Positions 1 to 5,937 of a stretch of DNA of 5,937 nt are shown one piece after another. The DNA comes from an uncultured Collinsella sp. (GTDB taxonomy: Bacteria > Actinomycetota > Coriobacteriia > Coriobacteriales > Coriobacteriaceae), in contig CABSBK010000078.1 in assembly GCA_902475865.1 (NCBI GenBank), positions 1 through 5,937 of the forward strand, given 5' to 3'. Positions within the stretch are counted from its first letter, which is position 1. Every line of letters begins with the position of its first letter. Under the pieces are notes generated by a model, which worked only from the letters and a program-made list of their open reading frames with translations, did not search any database and was not told where the DNA came from. The translations under genes and the position numbers were made by a program.

Positions 1-1272
1 AAGACGCTCGAGCGCTTGCGCGATATCGGTAATACCGTTATCGTCGTCGAGCACGACGAAGATACAATTCGCGCTGCAGACTACGTGATAGATATGGGTC
101 CCGGTGCGGGCGTTAACGGCGGACACGTGGTCGCCGCGGGAACGCCTGCCGATATCATGGCATGCCCCGATTCCATGACGGGTGCCTATTTGACCGGCAA
201 GCGGATGATCCGCGTGCCCGATGAGCGCCGCAAGCCCGGCCGCGGCTGTCTTAAGATCACGGGTGCCCGCGCTAATAACCTCAAAAACGTTACCGCCAAG
301 ATTGAGTTCGGTACGCTCACGGTCGTTACCGGTGTTTCGGGATCGGGCAAGAGCTCCCTGGTCACCGATACGATTGCGCCCGCGCTTACGAATGCCATCC
401 ATCGTTCGACGCGTCCCGTGGGGCCGTACAAGAAGATTGAGGGCATTGAGTGCATCGATAAGGTAATCGATATCGACCAGTCACCGATCGGTCGCACGCC
501 GCGTTCGAACCCTGCGACCTATATTGGCCTGTGGGATGATCTGCGTGCGCTGTTTGCAAGCACGCCGGAGTCGAAGGCGCGCGGCTACTCGCCGGGACGT
601 TTCTCCTTTAACGTAAGCGGCGGTCGCTGCGAGGCGTGCAAAGGCGATGGCCAGATCAAGATCGAGATGCACTTCCTTCCCGATATCTATGTCCCCTGTG
701 AGGTATGTGGCGGCAAGCGTTATAACCGCGAGACACTCGAGGTTACCTACCGCGGCAAGACAATCTCGGACGTGCTCGACATGAGTGTCACCGAAGCACT
801 GGCTTTCTTTGGGAATATCCCGCAGATTAAGCGCAAACTGCAGACCCTATATGACGTGGGTCTGGGCTACGTGAGCTTGGGCCAGCCGGCAACGACGCTT
901 TCGGGTGGCGAGGCGCAGCGCGTGAAGCTCGCCAAGGAGCTTCATCGCCGTCAGACAGGCAAGACGTTCTACATTTTGGACGAGCCCACAACCGGCCTCC
1001 ATTTTGAGGATGTTCGCCAGTTGCTCGACGTGTTGCAGCGCCTGGTCGATGCGGGCAACACGGTTCTGGTGATCGAGCACAACCTTGATGTCATCAAGGT
1101 TGCCGACCGCCTGATCGATATGGGCCCCGAGGGCGGCAATGGCGGCGGAACCGTCGTGGTCTCGGGCACGCCGGAGCAAGTCGCGGCATGTTCGCAGAGC
1201 TACACGGGCAAGTTCTTGGCGCCGCTGCTCAAGCGTGACCGTGAGCGTCAGGCGCAGCTCGACGCGCAGTAA
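1..1272 (+). CDS. uvrA: UvrA, excinuclease ABC subunit A (3' part only; start lies before the window)
   Basis: UvrA is the damage-sensing ATPase of nucleotide excision repair: a dimer scans DNA, loads UvrB at lesions and leaves before UvrC cuts. The open frame enters from base 1, so 423 codons are visible, under half of the usual 940-950 residue protein. Counting from the first visible codon, the piece starts just after the first Walker B and keeps that domain's H-loop (VVEHDED, His18). The second ATPase domain follows: Walker [10 protein letters not shown] at 111-119, a zinc module with Cys210/213 and Cys233/236 (CX2C-X19-CX2C), ABC signature LSGGEAQR at 300-307, Walker B FYILDEP at 323-329 and H-loop His360. 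The segment [17 protein letters not shown] starting at 160 is also typical of UvrA. All motifs look intact and the protein ends normally at TAA 1270-1272. A TTG near base 16 is an internal codon, not a start. Identification is essentially certain; any SOS-type control would lie upstream and cannot be seen. Confidence 0.97.
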   Translation, partial: KTLERLRDIGNTVIVVEHDEDTIRAADYVIDMGPGAGVNGGHVVAAGTPADIMACPDSMTGAYLTGKRMIRVPDERRKPGRGCLKITGARANNLKNVTAKIEFGTLTVVTGVSGSGKSSLVTDTIAPALTNAIHRSTRPVGPYKKIEGIECIDKVIDIDQSPIGRTPRSNPATYIGLWDDLRALFASTPESKARGYSPGRFSFNVSGGRCEACKGDGQIKIEMHFLPDIYVPCEVCGGKRYNRETLEVTYRGKTISDVLDMSVTEALAFFGNIPQIKRKLQTLYDVGLGYVSLGQPATTLSGGEAQRVKLAKELHRRQTGKTFYILDEPTTGLHFEDVRQLLDVLQRLVDAGNTVLVIEHNLDVIKVADRLIDMGPEGGNGGGTVVVSGTPEQVAACSQSYTGKFLAPLLKRDRERQAQLDAQ

Positions 1273-1292
1273 AGAGACGTTTTAGTACCGAC

Positions 1293-1330
1293 GCGCCACC
1301 GATTCCATCTGATTCGGTGGCGCTTCTGTG
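1293..1330 (+). terminator. Probable intrinsic terminator after uvrA
   Basis: Bases 1293-1302 (GCGCCACCGA) and 1314-1323 (TCGGTGGCGC) form a perfect 10-bp, G/C-rich stem with an 11-base loop. The stem begins 21 bases after the uvrA stop. The tail TTCTGTGTG is only moderately T-rich, so the site may be weak or leaky, or may just protect the 3' end of the transcript. On the opposite strand the stem would be followed by GTCGGTACTAAAAC, which is not a better tail, and no gene on that strand would need it. Its position between uvrA and the next closely packed gene set supports a boundary between transcription units. Confidence 0.6.
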
Positions 1331-1337
1331 TGTCGAG

Positions 1338-1368
1338 ATGGCATATGCGACGGAATTGGCCCTATACT
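1338..1368 (+). promoter_or_regulatory. Candidate sigma-70-type promoter for ybaK-murJ-uvrC
   Basis: TATACT at 1363-1368 matches the -10 consensus TATAAT at five of six positions and sits in an AT-richer patch of an otherwise GC-rich region. The best upstream partner is ATGGCA at 1338-1343, four of six to TTGACA, but the spacing is 19 bases, longer than ideal. No extended -10 TG is present. Transcription would begin near 1375, leaving a leader of about 30 bases that contains the ybaK ribosome site. Placement just after the putative terminator is what makes it plausible; the -35 match alone would not. Confidence 0.4.
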
Positions 1369-1393
1369 TAATCCTTGCGTCGCTCTGCGAGGG

Positions 1394-1399
1394 AAAGGA
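1394..1399 (+). promoter_or_regulatory. Ribosome binding site for ybaK (decides the start)
   Basis: AAAGGA lies 6 bases before ATG 1406. It supports ATG 1406 as the start over an in-frame GTG at 1328. That codon would add 26 non-conserved residues encoded by the terminator tail and the promoter region. Confidence 0.75.
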
Positions 1400-1405
1400 T
1401 GTGCC

Positions 1406-1906
1406 ATGGCAAAGGCTGTTAAGACGCCAAAAACCAATGCGATGCGCGAGCTGGAAAGCGCAGGCATCTCCTATGTTCTCCATACGTACGAAGACGATGG
1501 CGATGAATCGTCGGGCCTGGGCGTCGCGATTTCCGAGCAGCTTGGCGAGGAGCCCGGTCAGGGATTTAAGACCCTGGTCTGCACGACGCCGTCAAACGAC
1601 CATGTCGTGTGCTGCATTCCTGTTGCCGACGAGCTCGACCTCAAGGCCGCCGCGCGTGCCGCAGGCGAAAAGTCGCTGACCATGATGCATGTCAAAGATT
1701 TGCTTGCCGCGACGGGGTATGTCCGCGGCGGTTGCAGCCCGGTCGGTATGAAAAAACGCTTCCGGACGCTGATCGATGAGACATGCGTCCTTTGGGATAC
1801 CATTTTTATCTCGGGTGGCAAGCGCGGCTATCAGCTTGAGCTTGCTCCCGATGACTTAGTTGCATTTTGCGGGGCGACGGTTGCCCCGATCACGAGAGAG
1901 GACTGA
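1406..1906 (+). CDS. ybaK: YbaK/EbsC-type Cys-tRNA(Pro) deacylase
   Basis: This protein belongs to the YbaK branch of the prolyl-tRNA editing superfamily. These are small free-standing enzymes that hydrolyse Cys-tRNA(Pro), made when prolyl-tRNA synthetase wrongly charges cysteine, and so prevent Cys-for-Pro errors in the cytoplasm. The predicted 166 residues fit the family (about 155-170). Visible hallmarks are the N-terminal helix and strand (NAMRELESAGISYVLHTYE, 11-29), FKTLV at 54-58 with Lys55 matching the essential lysine of H. influenzae YbaK, the ELDLKAAARAAG helix at 76-87, GYVRGGCSPVGMKKR at 104-118 and the C-terminal strand ISGGKRGYQLELAP at 135-148. Cys110 sits where many relatives have Ile in GGISP. 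ATG 1406 is chosen for its ribosome site and because conservation begins there. The stop at 1904-1906 lies 3 bases before murJ, so the two are likely co-transcribed. Family assignment is firm; substrate specificity is inferred from the family. Confidence 0.93.
   Translation: MAKAVKTPKTNAMRELESAGISYVLHTYEDDGDESSGLGVAISEQLGEEPGQGFKTLVCTTPSNDHVVCCIPVADELDLKAAARAAGEKSLTMMHVKDLLAATGYVRGGCSPVGMKKRFRTLIDETCVLWDTIFISGGKRGYQLELAPDDLVAFCGATVAPITRED
1897..1902 (+). promoter_or_regulatory. Ribosome binding site for murJ, inside the end of ybaK
   Basis: AGAGGA lies within the last codons of ybaK, 7 bases before ATG 1910, and the ybaK stop codon falls between them. The layout is typical of translational coupling and supports ATG 1910 as the true start. 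The long N-terminal extension of MurJ is therefore probably translated and not an upstream mis-call. Confidence 0.7.
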
Positions 1907-1909
1907 GCG

Positions 1910-2656
1910 ATGCCGCAGGAAGAATCAAAGCGCGGAGCTCACTTTGCAAAAGGGTCGGCTCCTCAGACGCCCGCGCCCGAGGCCGCTTCGTTCGATAACG
2001 AGATTCGAAACGCCTGGTCCGCTGCCGCTGACCCGGGCGAGACGGCCGTGTACTTGCGTGCCGCCGGTGCCGGCACGGCACTTCCCCGTACGGTTCTTTC
2101 TTCGGCTCGTCCCGATGAGACGGCTGTCTTTTTGGCCGCCGCTCAATCGAGCGCCAGCGTGAAGCCGATCGCCTCCGAGGCTCCTCGTGTGCCGCGTCCC
2201 GATGAGACGGCGGTGTTTTTGATGGCAGCCCAGGGAAAGAGCACACCGCAGAGCGCTCCTGCCGCTCGTTCCGCCAAGCCCGCGGCTCATGATGATGGCG
2301 AACCGCTTCTTTCGGATGACGAATGGTCGCCGCTTGGTTCGACCGATCCCGTCGAGGGCGTGGCCATCGACGGTGATGACGACTGGGACCCTCTGTCGTT
2401 TTCTGCTCGAACCGTCGCCGCCAAAGAAGTTGACACGGTGTTTGGCGACCATGCCATATTCGATGATGATGCCGTATCCGGTAACAACATGCCGATCAGC
2501 GATGACGTCGCACCTGCCGATGACGCCGTTTTGGTTGACGATCCCTTTGCGATGACCGGTTCCTTTGCCGTCGTGGACGATTTGCCGCCACAAGATGAGG
2601 TTTATGAGGACTCTCAGGACGACGTAGACGATATGGGTTCGTCGGACTACTCCACG
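1910..2656 (+). other. Extra N-terminal region of MurJ (residues 1-249), low-complexity and acidic
   Basis: This region precedes the first transmembrane helix and should be cytoplasmic, because helix 1 of MurJ normally begins close to a cytoplasmic N-terminus. Residues 1-125 are rich in Ala, Pro and Ser and carry three [D/G]ETAV[F/Y]L repeats. Residues 128-247 contain about 36 Asp or Glu and only two basic residues (Arg167, Lys172), with DDEWSPL at 136-142 and DDDWDPL at 156-162. The composition suggests intrinsic disorder with short binding motifs rather than a folded domain. I recognise no known domain. A standard MurJ has only a few residues here. Confidence 0.85.
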
Positions 2657-4213
2657 GTTGGTCGTTCTGCTGGCCTTATGACCGTGCTGACCATCGTGTC
2701 GCGCGTCACCGGGTTTATCCGCACGTGGGCCATGGCGGCCGCCATCGGCATGTCGCTGCTCTCGTCCTCCTATCAGGTTGCCAACAACCTGCCCAACATG
2801 CTCTACGAGCTCGTGATGGGCGGCATGCTCGTTACGGCGTTTTTGCCGGTGTATATGGGCGTGAGGCGCGAGCAGGGCCGTGAGGCATCGAACGAGTATG
2901 TCGGCAACCTGCTCGGTATTCTGCTTCTGCTGCTGGGCGGTATCTCGCTGCTGGGCACCGTGTTTGCTCCCGGCTTTATTTGGACGCAGTCGTTCCTTTC
3001 GGGCGATGGCGGCAGCATGGATACCGCTGCGTTCATGTTCCGCTTCTTTGCTATCCAAATTCTGTTTTATGGCTTGGGTTCGGTGTTCTCGGGCGTTCTC
3101 AACGCACACCGCGACTACTTCTGGTCGACGTTTGCCCCGGTTCTCAACAATGTCATCGTCATCGCCAGCTTTATGGGTTTTGCTCCCGTGTCTGCACAAT
3201 TTGGCGGGCAGGCCGGTATTATCTTGATCGCAGCTGGTACGACCCTCGGCGTCTTTGTCCAGATGGCCTGCCAGATTCCCGCGCTTGGCAAGCACGGCGT
3301 GCATCCTCATATCCATATCGACTTTAAGGACCCCGCACTGCGACAGACGATCGCGCTTGGTATCCCGACGCTGCTCGCCACGGTGTGCATGTTTGTCTCG
3401 ACCTCTATTACTAATGCCGCCGCGCTTGTGGTGCAGCCCGAGACCGGCCCTTCCGTTATCGCATATGCGCGCCTGTGGTACACATTGCCCTATGCGCTGA
3501 TCGCCGCCTCGCTTTCGACGGCACTCTATACCGAACTCTCTCACGATGCGCAGGAGAAGGATTACGACAGCGTCCGCACGGGCATTTCGCGCGGTGTCGC
3601 CCAGATGCTCTTCTTCCTGATTCCGTTTGCGATGTATCTGATCGTCTTCGCCCGTCCGCTCAACATGATCTACTGCGCCGGCAAGTTCGATGAATCCGGT
3701 GTGGCGCTGGTGTCGGAGTTCCTTATCTATCTGGCACTTTCCCTGCCGCTCTACGGCGTGGTCGTGCTGATGCAGAAGAGCTTCTCGGCCCTGCTCGATA
3801 TGAAACCTTATAGCCGCTATTGCTTGTACTCCGCTATCGGTCAGGCCGGTTCGGTGCTGCTGTTTGGCGTGGTGCTGGGCTACGGTATGCCGGCAATTGC
3901 GCTTTCGTACGTCGTTGACTACGTGGTCTTGGTCGGATGCTCACTGTGGTGGCTGCGCCGTCGTCTGCATGGCCTTCAGGTCAAGTCTATCCTGCATGGC
4001 GGTTTCTTCGGCCTACTGTTCGGTGGCTTGGGCGCTGCCGCGGGCGCCGGCGTCATGTGGGCACTTGAGCACTTTGTCGGAGCGCTTGGCAGCTCGATCC
4101 TCATTACCCTGGGCTACGTTTGTGTTGCAGGCGTCATCTCGCTCGCTGTAACTTTTGGCCTCGCCTTCGTCTTTAAGATGCCCGAGGTCTCGGCGTTGCT
4201 TCGTCGCAAGTAG
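1910..4213 (+). CDS. murJ: MurJ/MviN lipid II flippase with a long acidic N-terminal cytoplasmic extension
   Basis: MurJ moves lipid II, the peptidoglycan building block, across the cytoplasmic membrane and belongs to the MOP exporter superfamily. The protein has 767 residues. Residues 250-767 match the usual 500-520 residue, roughly 14-helix core. Helix 1 carries SRVTGFIR, with Arg265 and Arg271 at the positions of E. coli Arg18 and Arg24. It is followed by NNLPNMLYELVMGG (292-305), FSGVLNAHRDY (393-403), YARLWYTLP (519-527, Arg521 near E. coli Arg270) and QKSFSALLDMKPY (622-634). Tyr299 stands where E. coli has Arg52, which I recall as common in actinobacterial homologs. Residues 1-249 are an addition without membrane segments or a signal peptide, holding three ETAV repeats and a strongly acidic linker. 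No C-terminal pseudokinase like that of mycobacterial MviN is present. It lies 3 bases after ybaK and 6 before uvrC, in a likely operon. Core function is secure; the extension's role is unknown. Confidence 0.95.
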   Translation: MPQEESKRGAHFAKGSAPQTPAPEAASFDNEIRNAWSAAADPGETAVYLRAAGAGTALPRTVLSSARPDETAVFLAAAQSSASVKPIASEAPRVPRPDETAVFLMAAQGKSTPQSAPAARSAKPAAHDDGEPLLSDDEWSPLGSTDPVEGVAIDGDDDWDPLSFSARTVAAKEVDTVFGDHAIFDDDAVSGNNMPISDDVAPADDAVLVDDPFAMTGSFAVVDDLPPQDEVYEDSQDDVDDMGSSDYSTVGRSAGLMTVLTIVSRVTGFIRTWAMAAAIGMSLLSSSYQVANNLPNMLYELVMGGMLVTAFLPVYMGVRREQGREASNEYVGNLLGILLLLLGGISLLGTVFAPGFIWTQSFLSGDGGSMDTAAFMFRFFAIQILFYGLGSVFSGVLNAHRDYFWSTFAPVLNNVIVIASFMGFAPVSAQFGGQAGIILIAAGTTLGVFVQMACQIPALGKHGVHPHIHIDFKDPALRQTIALGIPTLLATVCMFVSTSITNAAALVVQPETGPSVIAYARLWYTLPYALIAASLSTALYTELSHDAQEKDYDSVRTGISRGVAQMLFFLIPFAMYLIVFARPLNMIYCAGKFDESGVALVSEFLIYLALSLPLYGVVVLMQKSFSALLDMKPYSRYCLYSAIGQAGSVLLFGVVLGYGMPAIALSYVVDYVVLVGCSLWWLRRRLHGLQVKSILHGGFFGLLFGGLGAAAGAGVMWALEHFVGALGSSILITLGYVCVAGVISLAVTFGLAFVFKMPEVSALLRRK
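2033..2230 (+). repeat. Three copies of a [D/G]ETAV[F/Y]L.AA motif within murJ
   Basis: The copies are PGETAVYLRAA (residues 42-52, bases 2033-2065), PDETAVFLAAA (68-78, bases 2111-2143) and PDETAVFLMAA (97-107, bases 2198-2230). The second and third extend to RPDETAVFL at 2108-2134 and 2195-2221. These 27-base stretches, 87 bases apart, differ at just two synonymous third positions. Spacing between copies is 26 and 29 residues, and the spacers are not similar to each other. The identical protein core with variable spacers points to a repeated linear interaction or modification motif. Confidence 0.9.
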
Positions 4214-4216
4214 GTG
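4212..4216 (+). promoter_or_regulatory. Probable ribosome binding site for uvrC, overlapping the murJ stop
   Basis: AGGTG at 4212-4216 includes the last two bases of the murJ TAG. It matches the 3' half of the consensus AGGAGGTG and is correctly placed for GTG 4220, with 5 bases between the aligned AGG and the start. For the alternative GTG at 4214, which is part of this site, I see no purine-rich sequence at a suitable distance. Initiation probably depends on ribosomes finishing murJ. Confidence 0.5.
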
Positions 4217-4219
4217 CGC

Positions 4220-5937
4220 GTGGCAGGTCACGACAACATTCCAACACTTGCCGAGCAGGTTTCGCGCGTTCCCACGCAACCCGGCTGCTACCTTTGGAAA
4301 GATGCCAAGGGCGATGTCATCTATGTGGGCAAGGCGAAAAACCTGCGTGCCCGTATGCGTCAATACGTGACGCTGCAGGACGAGCGTCAAAAGATCCCGC
4401 TCATGATGCAGCTGGTGGAGAGCTTCGACTATATCGTGGTGGAGACCGAGCACGAGGCATTGGTGCTCGAGCGCAATCTAATTGGCCAGTACCATCCGTA
4501 CTTTAACGTTGATCTCAAAGACGATAAAAGCTATCCCTTTATCGCCATTACCAAGAGCGACTTGTTTCCGGCTATTAAATACACGCGAGAGCGTCATAAA
4601 CCGGGAACGCGCTATTTTGGCCCCTATACCGATAGCCGTGCGGCGCGTGAGACCATCGATACGCTACGCAAGGTCATTCCTATTTGCTCGGCATCCTGTG
4701 CGGAATGGCGCCGCTGCCGCCGCATCGTCGAATCTCATAAGGGCGAAGAAGACATCGTCAATATGATTTGCGCGCAAAACGGACGTCCCTGCTTTGACTA
4801 CCATGTCGGGCGCGGGCCGGGTGCATGCGTCGGCGCGATTTCCCCTGCCGACTATGCCAAGAACGTCAAGCGTGTCGAGCGTTTCTTGTCGGGCCATCGC
4901 AAGGACGTCGTCGACGAGCTTACGTCCGAGATGACGGAGGCAGCCGAGACGCTCGATTTTGAGCGTGCGGCGCGCGTCAAGCGTCGTCTGGAAGTCATTA
5001 GGGGCCTGGACGATCGCCAACAGGTCGTTTTTCCATCGAGCGTCGATATCGACGTCATCGGTTTCTATCGCGAAGAGACTATCTCTGCCGCCTGTGTCTT
5101 TGTCGTTCGCGAGGGCCGAACGGTTCGAACTTGTGAGTTCATCCTCGATAAAGGCCTGGATGTCGACGAGGAAGAGCTTCAATCGGGCTTTCTTAAGCGC
5201 TATTACGACGAGACGGCTGATATTCCAGCCGAAATCAATCTCTCTGTCGAGCTTGAGGACGCCGAAGCGTTGGGGGAGTGGCTTGCGGACAAGCGCGAAC
5301 GCTCTTGCCATCTCCATAGGCCGCAGCGCGGCGAAAAGCACCGTCTGCTCGATATGGCTTCCAAAAATGCGCGCCATGCCCTCATGCGCTACATGATGCG
5401 CACGGGGTATGCTGACGATCGCACCAATCGGGCGCTCCTGGAGCTCGAAAGTGCGCTTGCGCTGCCTGCGCCGCCGTTGCGCATCGAGTGCTTCGATATC
5501 TCGACGTTGCACGGCACTTTTACCGTTGCTTCAATGGTGGTATGTACCAACGGCCGTGCTGACAAGGGCCAGTATCGTCGCTTTAAAATTCAGGCCGAAT
5601 TGGACGAGGCGAACGACTTCGTATCGATGTCCGAGGTTCTGGGGCGTCGCTATGCTCCCGAGCGCATGGCGGACGAGCGCTTTGGCTCGCGCCCCGATTT
5701 GCTCGTTGTCGATGGCGGCAAGCCGCAATTGACCGCCGCAATTAAGCAACTTGAGGCGCTCGGCCTCGATATACCAGTTTGTGGCTTGGCAAAGGCCGAT
5801 GAGGAGGTTTTCGTACCGTGGGACGAGACTCCCGTCGTGCTGCCGACCGGCTCCGCTTCGCTTTATCTGATCAAGCAGGTTCGCGATGAATCCCACCGAT
5901 TTGCGATTACGTTCCACCGCGAGTTGCGCGATAAGGC
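4220..5937 (+). CDS. uvrC: UvrC, excinuclease ABC subunit C (5' part; C-terminus beyond the window)
   Basis: UvrC is the nuclease of nucleotide excision repair: recruited by UvrB at a lesion, it cuts the damaged strand on both sides. From GTG 4220, 572 full codons are visible. The GIY-YIG domain that makes the 3' cut spans about 18-96 (GCYLW 22-26, IYVGKAKNLRAR 34-45, probable catalytic Arg43 or nearby, Glu84). A cysteine-bearing linker at 154-205 differs from the usual form. The UVR motif for UvrB contact is near 233-264 (TLDFERAARVKRRLEVI). The RNase H-like domain for the 5' cut has Asp426 (FDIS), Asp466 (NDFVSM), Asp498 (VVDGGKPQL) and His559 (DESHRFA), aligning by eye with E. coli Asp399, Asp438, Asp466 and His538. 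The C-terminal helix-hairpin-helix pair is cut off by the window edge. The frame equals that of murJ, so only GTG 4214 or 4220 can be a start near the gene junction; 4220 fits the ribosome site better. Identity is certain, the exact start moderately so. Confidence 0.95.
   Translation, partial: MAGHDNIPTLAEQVSRVPTQPGCYLWKDAKGDVIYVGKAKNLRARMRQYVTLQDERQKIPLMMQLVESFDYIVVETEHEALVLERNLIGQYHPYFNVDLKDDKSYPFIAITKSDLFPAIKYTRERHKPGTRYFGPYTDSRAARETIDTLRKVIPICSASCAEWRRCRRIVESHKGEEDIVNMICAQNGRPCFDYHVGRGPGACVGAISPADYAKNVKRVERFLSGHRKDVVDELTSEMTEAAETLDFERAARVKRRLEVIRGLDDRQQVVFPSSVDIDVIGFYREETISAACVFVVREGRTVRTCEFILDKGLDVDEEELQSGFLKRYYDETADIPAEINLSVELEDAEALGEWLADKRERSCHLHRPQRGEKHRLLDMASKNARHALMRYMMRTGYADDRTNRALLELESALALPAPPLRIECFDISTLHGTFTVASMVVCTNGRADKGQYRRFKIQAELDEANDFVSMSEVLGRRYAPERMADERFGSRPDLLVVDGGKPQLTAAIKQLEALGLDIPVCGLAKADEEVFVPWDETPVVLPTGSASLYLIKQVRDESHRFAITFHRELRDK

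Noticed and set aside
16..18. TTG as a start of a short independent ATPase gene
   Set aside because: The frame is open to base 1 and the upstream codons (KTLER) continue normal UvrA sequence, so this is a window-edge truncation of uvrA.
1328..1405. Upstream GTG start that would lengthen YbaK by 26 residues
   Set aside because: The added residues do not resemble the family, overlap the terminator tail and the putative promoter, and GTG 1328 lacks a ribosome site, while ATG 1406 has a good one.
1273..1405. LexA-type operator or riboswitch in the uvrA-ybaK gap
   Set aside because: I looked for a GAAC-N4-GTTC-like palindrome and for structured leader motifs and saw only the single terminator-like hairpin; the gap is too short for a known riboswitch plus promoter.
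2461..2475. GATGATGATG run as a microsatellite or phase-variable tract
   Set aside because: It is only three triplets coding Asp in a naturally Asp-rich linker, and changes in triplet number would not shift the frame.
1925..3544. A 539-codon open frame on the minus strand opposite murJ
   Set aside because: It lies wholly antisense to a clear murJ gene, its product is a low-complexity Arg/His/Gly-rich sequence with no recognisable domain, and such frames arise readily opposite GC-rich genes.
4664..5512. A 282-codon open frame on the minus strand opposite uvrC
   Set aside because: It is antisense to conserved UvrC domains including the UVR motif, has no recognisable product and is explained by codon bias of uvrC.

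Overview
The window is a compact, GC-rich stretch of bacterial chromosome in which all four genes lie on the + strand. In order they are the 3' part of uvrA, a complete ybaK-type Cys-tRNA(Pro) deacylase gene, a complete murJ (mviN) lipid II flippase gene with a long extra N-terminal region, and the 5' part of uvrC, which runs off the right edge. I see no RNA genes, CRISPR arrays, insertion sequences, phage genes or attachment sites. The strong G/C bias at third codon positions, the actinobacterial-looking MurJ core (Tyr where E. coli has Arg in the LPN motif) and the gene mix suggest a member of the Actinomycetota. The best guess is class Coriobacteriia (Collinsella-like), but this is from memory of family sequences, not a search.

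Layout: bases 1-1272 hold the C-terminal 423 codons of UvrA. A 133-base gap (1273-1405) follows. It holds a 10-bp perfect hairpin with a weak T-rich tail, a probable uvrA terminator, then a TATACT box that may be the -10 of a promoter for the next genes. ybaK (1406-1906), murJ (1910-4213) and uvrC (4220 to the end) are packed with gaps of 3 and 6 bases, so they look like one transcription unit with coupled translation.

The two outer genes are nucleotide excision repair proteins: UvrA recognises damage, and UvrC makes both incisions. The inner genes do unrelated jobs: proofreading of mischarged tRNA(Pro) and export of the peptidoglycan precursor. The grouping looks like housekeeping clustering rather than a dedicated system.

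The most interesting element is the roughly 249-residue cytoplasmic N-terminal extension of MurJ. It carries three copies of a [D/G]ETAV[F/Y]L motif, two copies of a DD[D/E]W[D/S]PL motif, and a very acidic, probably disordered linker. The ETAVF core resembles the phosphorylated ETTSVF segment of the actinobacterial FHA protein GarA. This raises the hypothesis that a Ser/Thr kinase and FHA-domain partners control this flippase through its N-terminus, in contrast to the C-terminal arrangement known in mycobacterial MviN. A second oddity is in UvrC: the cysteine cluster that binds an iron-sulfur cluster in E. coli UvrC is rearranged, with one expected cysteine replaced by glycine and an extra stretch carrying other cysteines.
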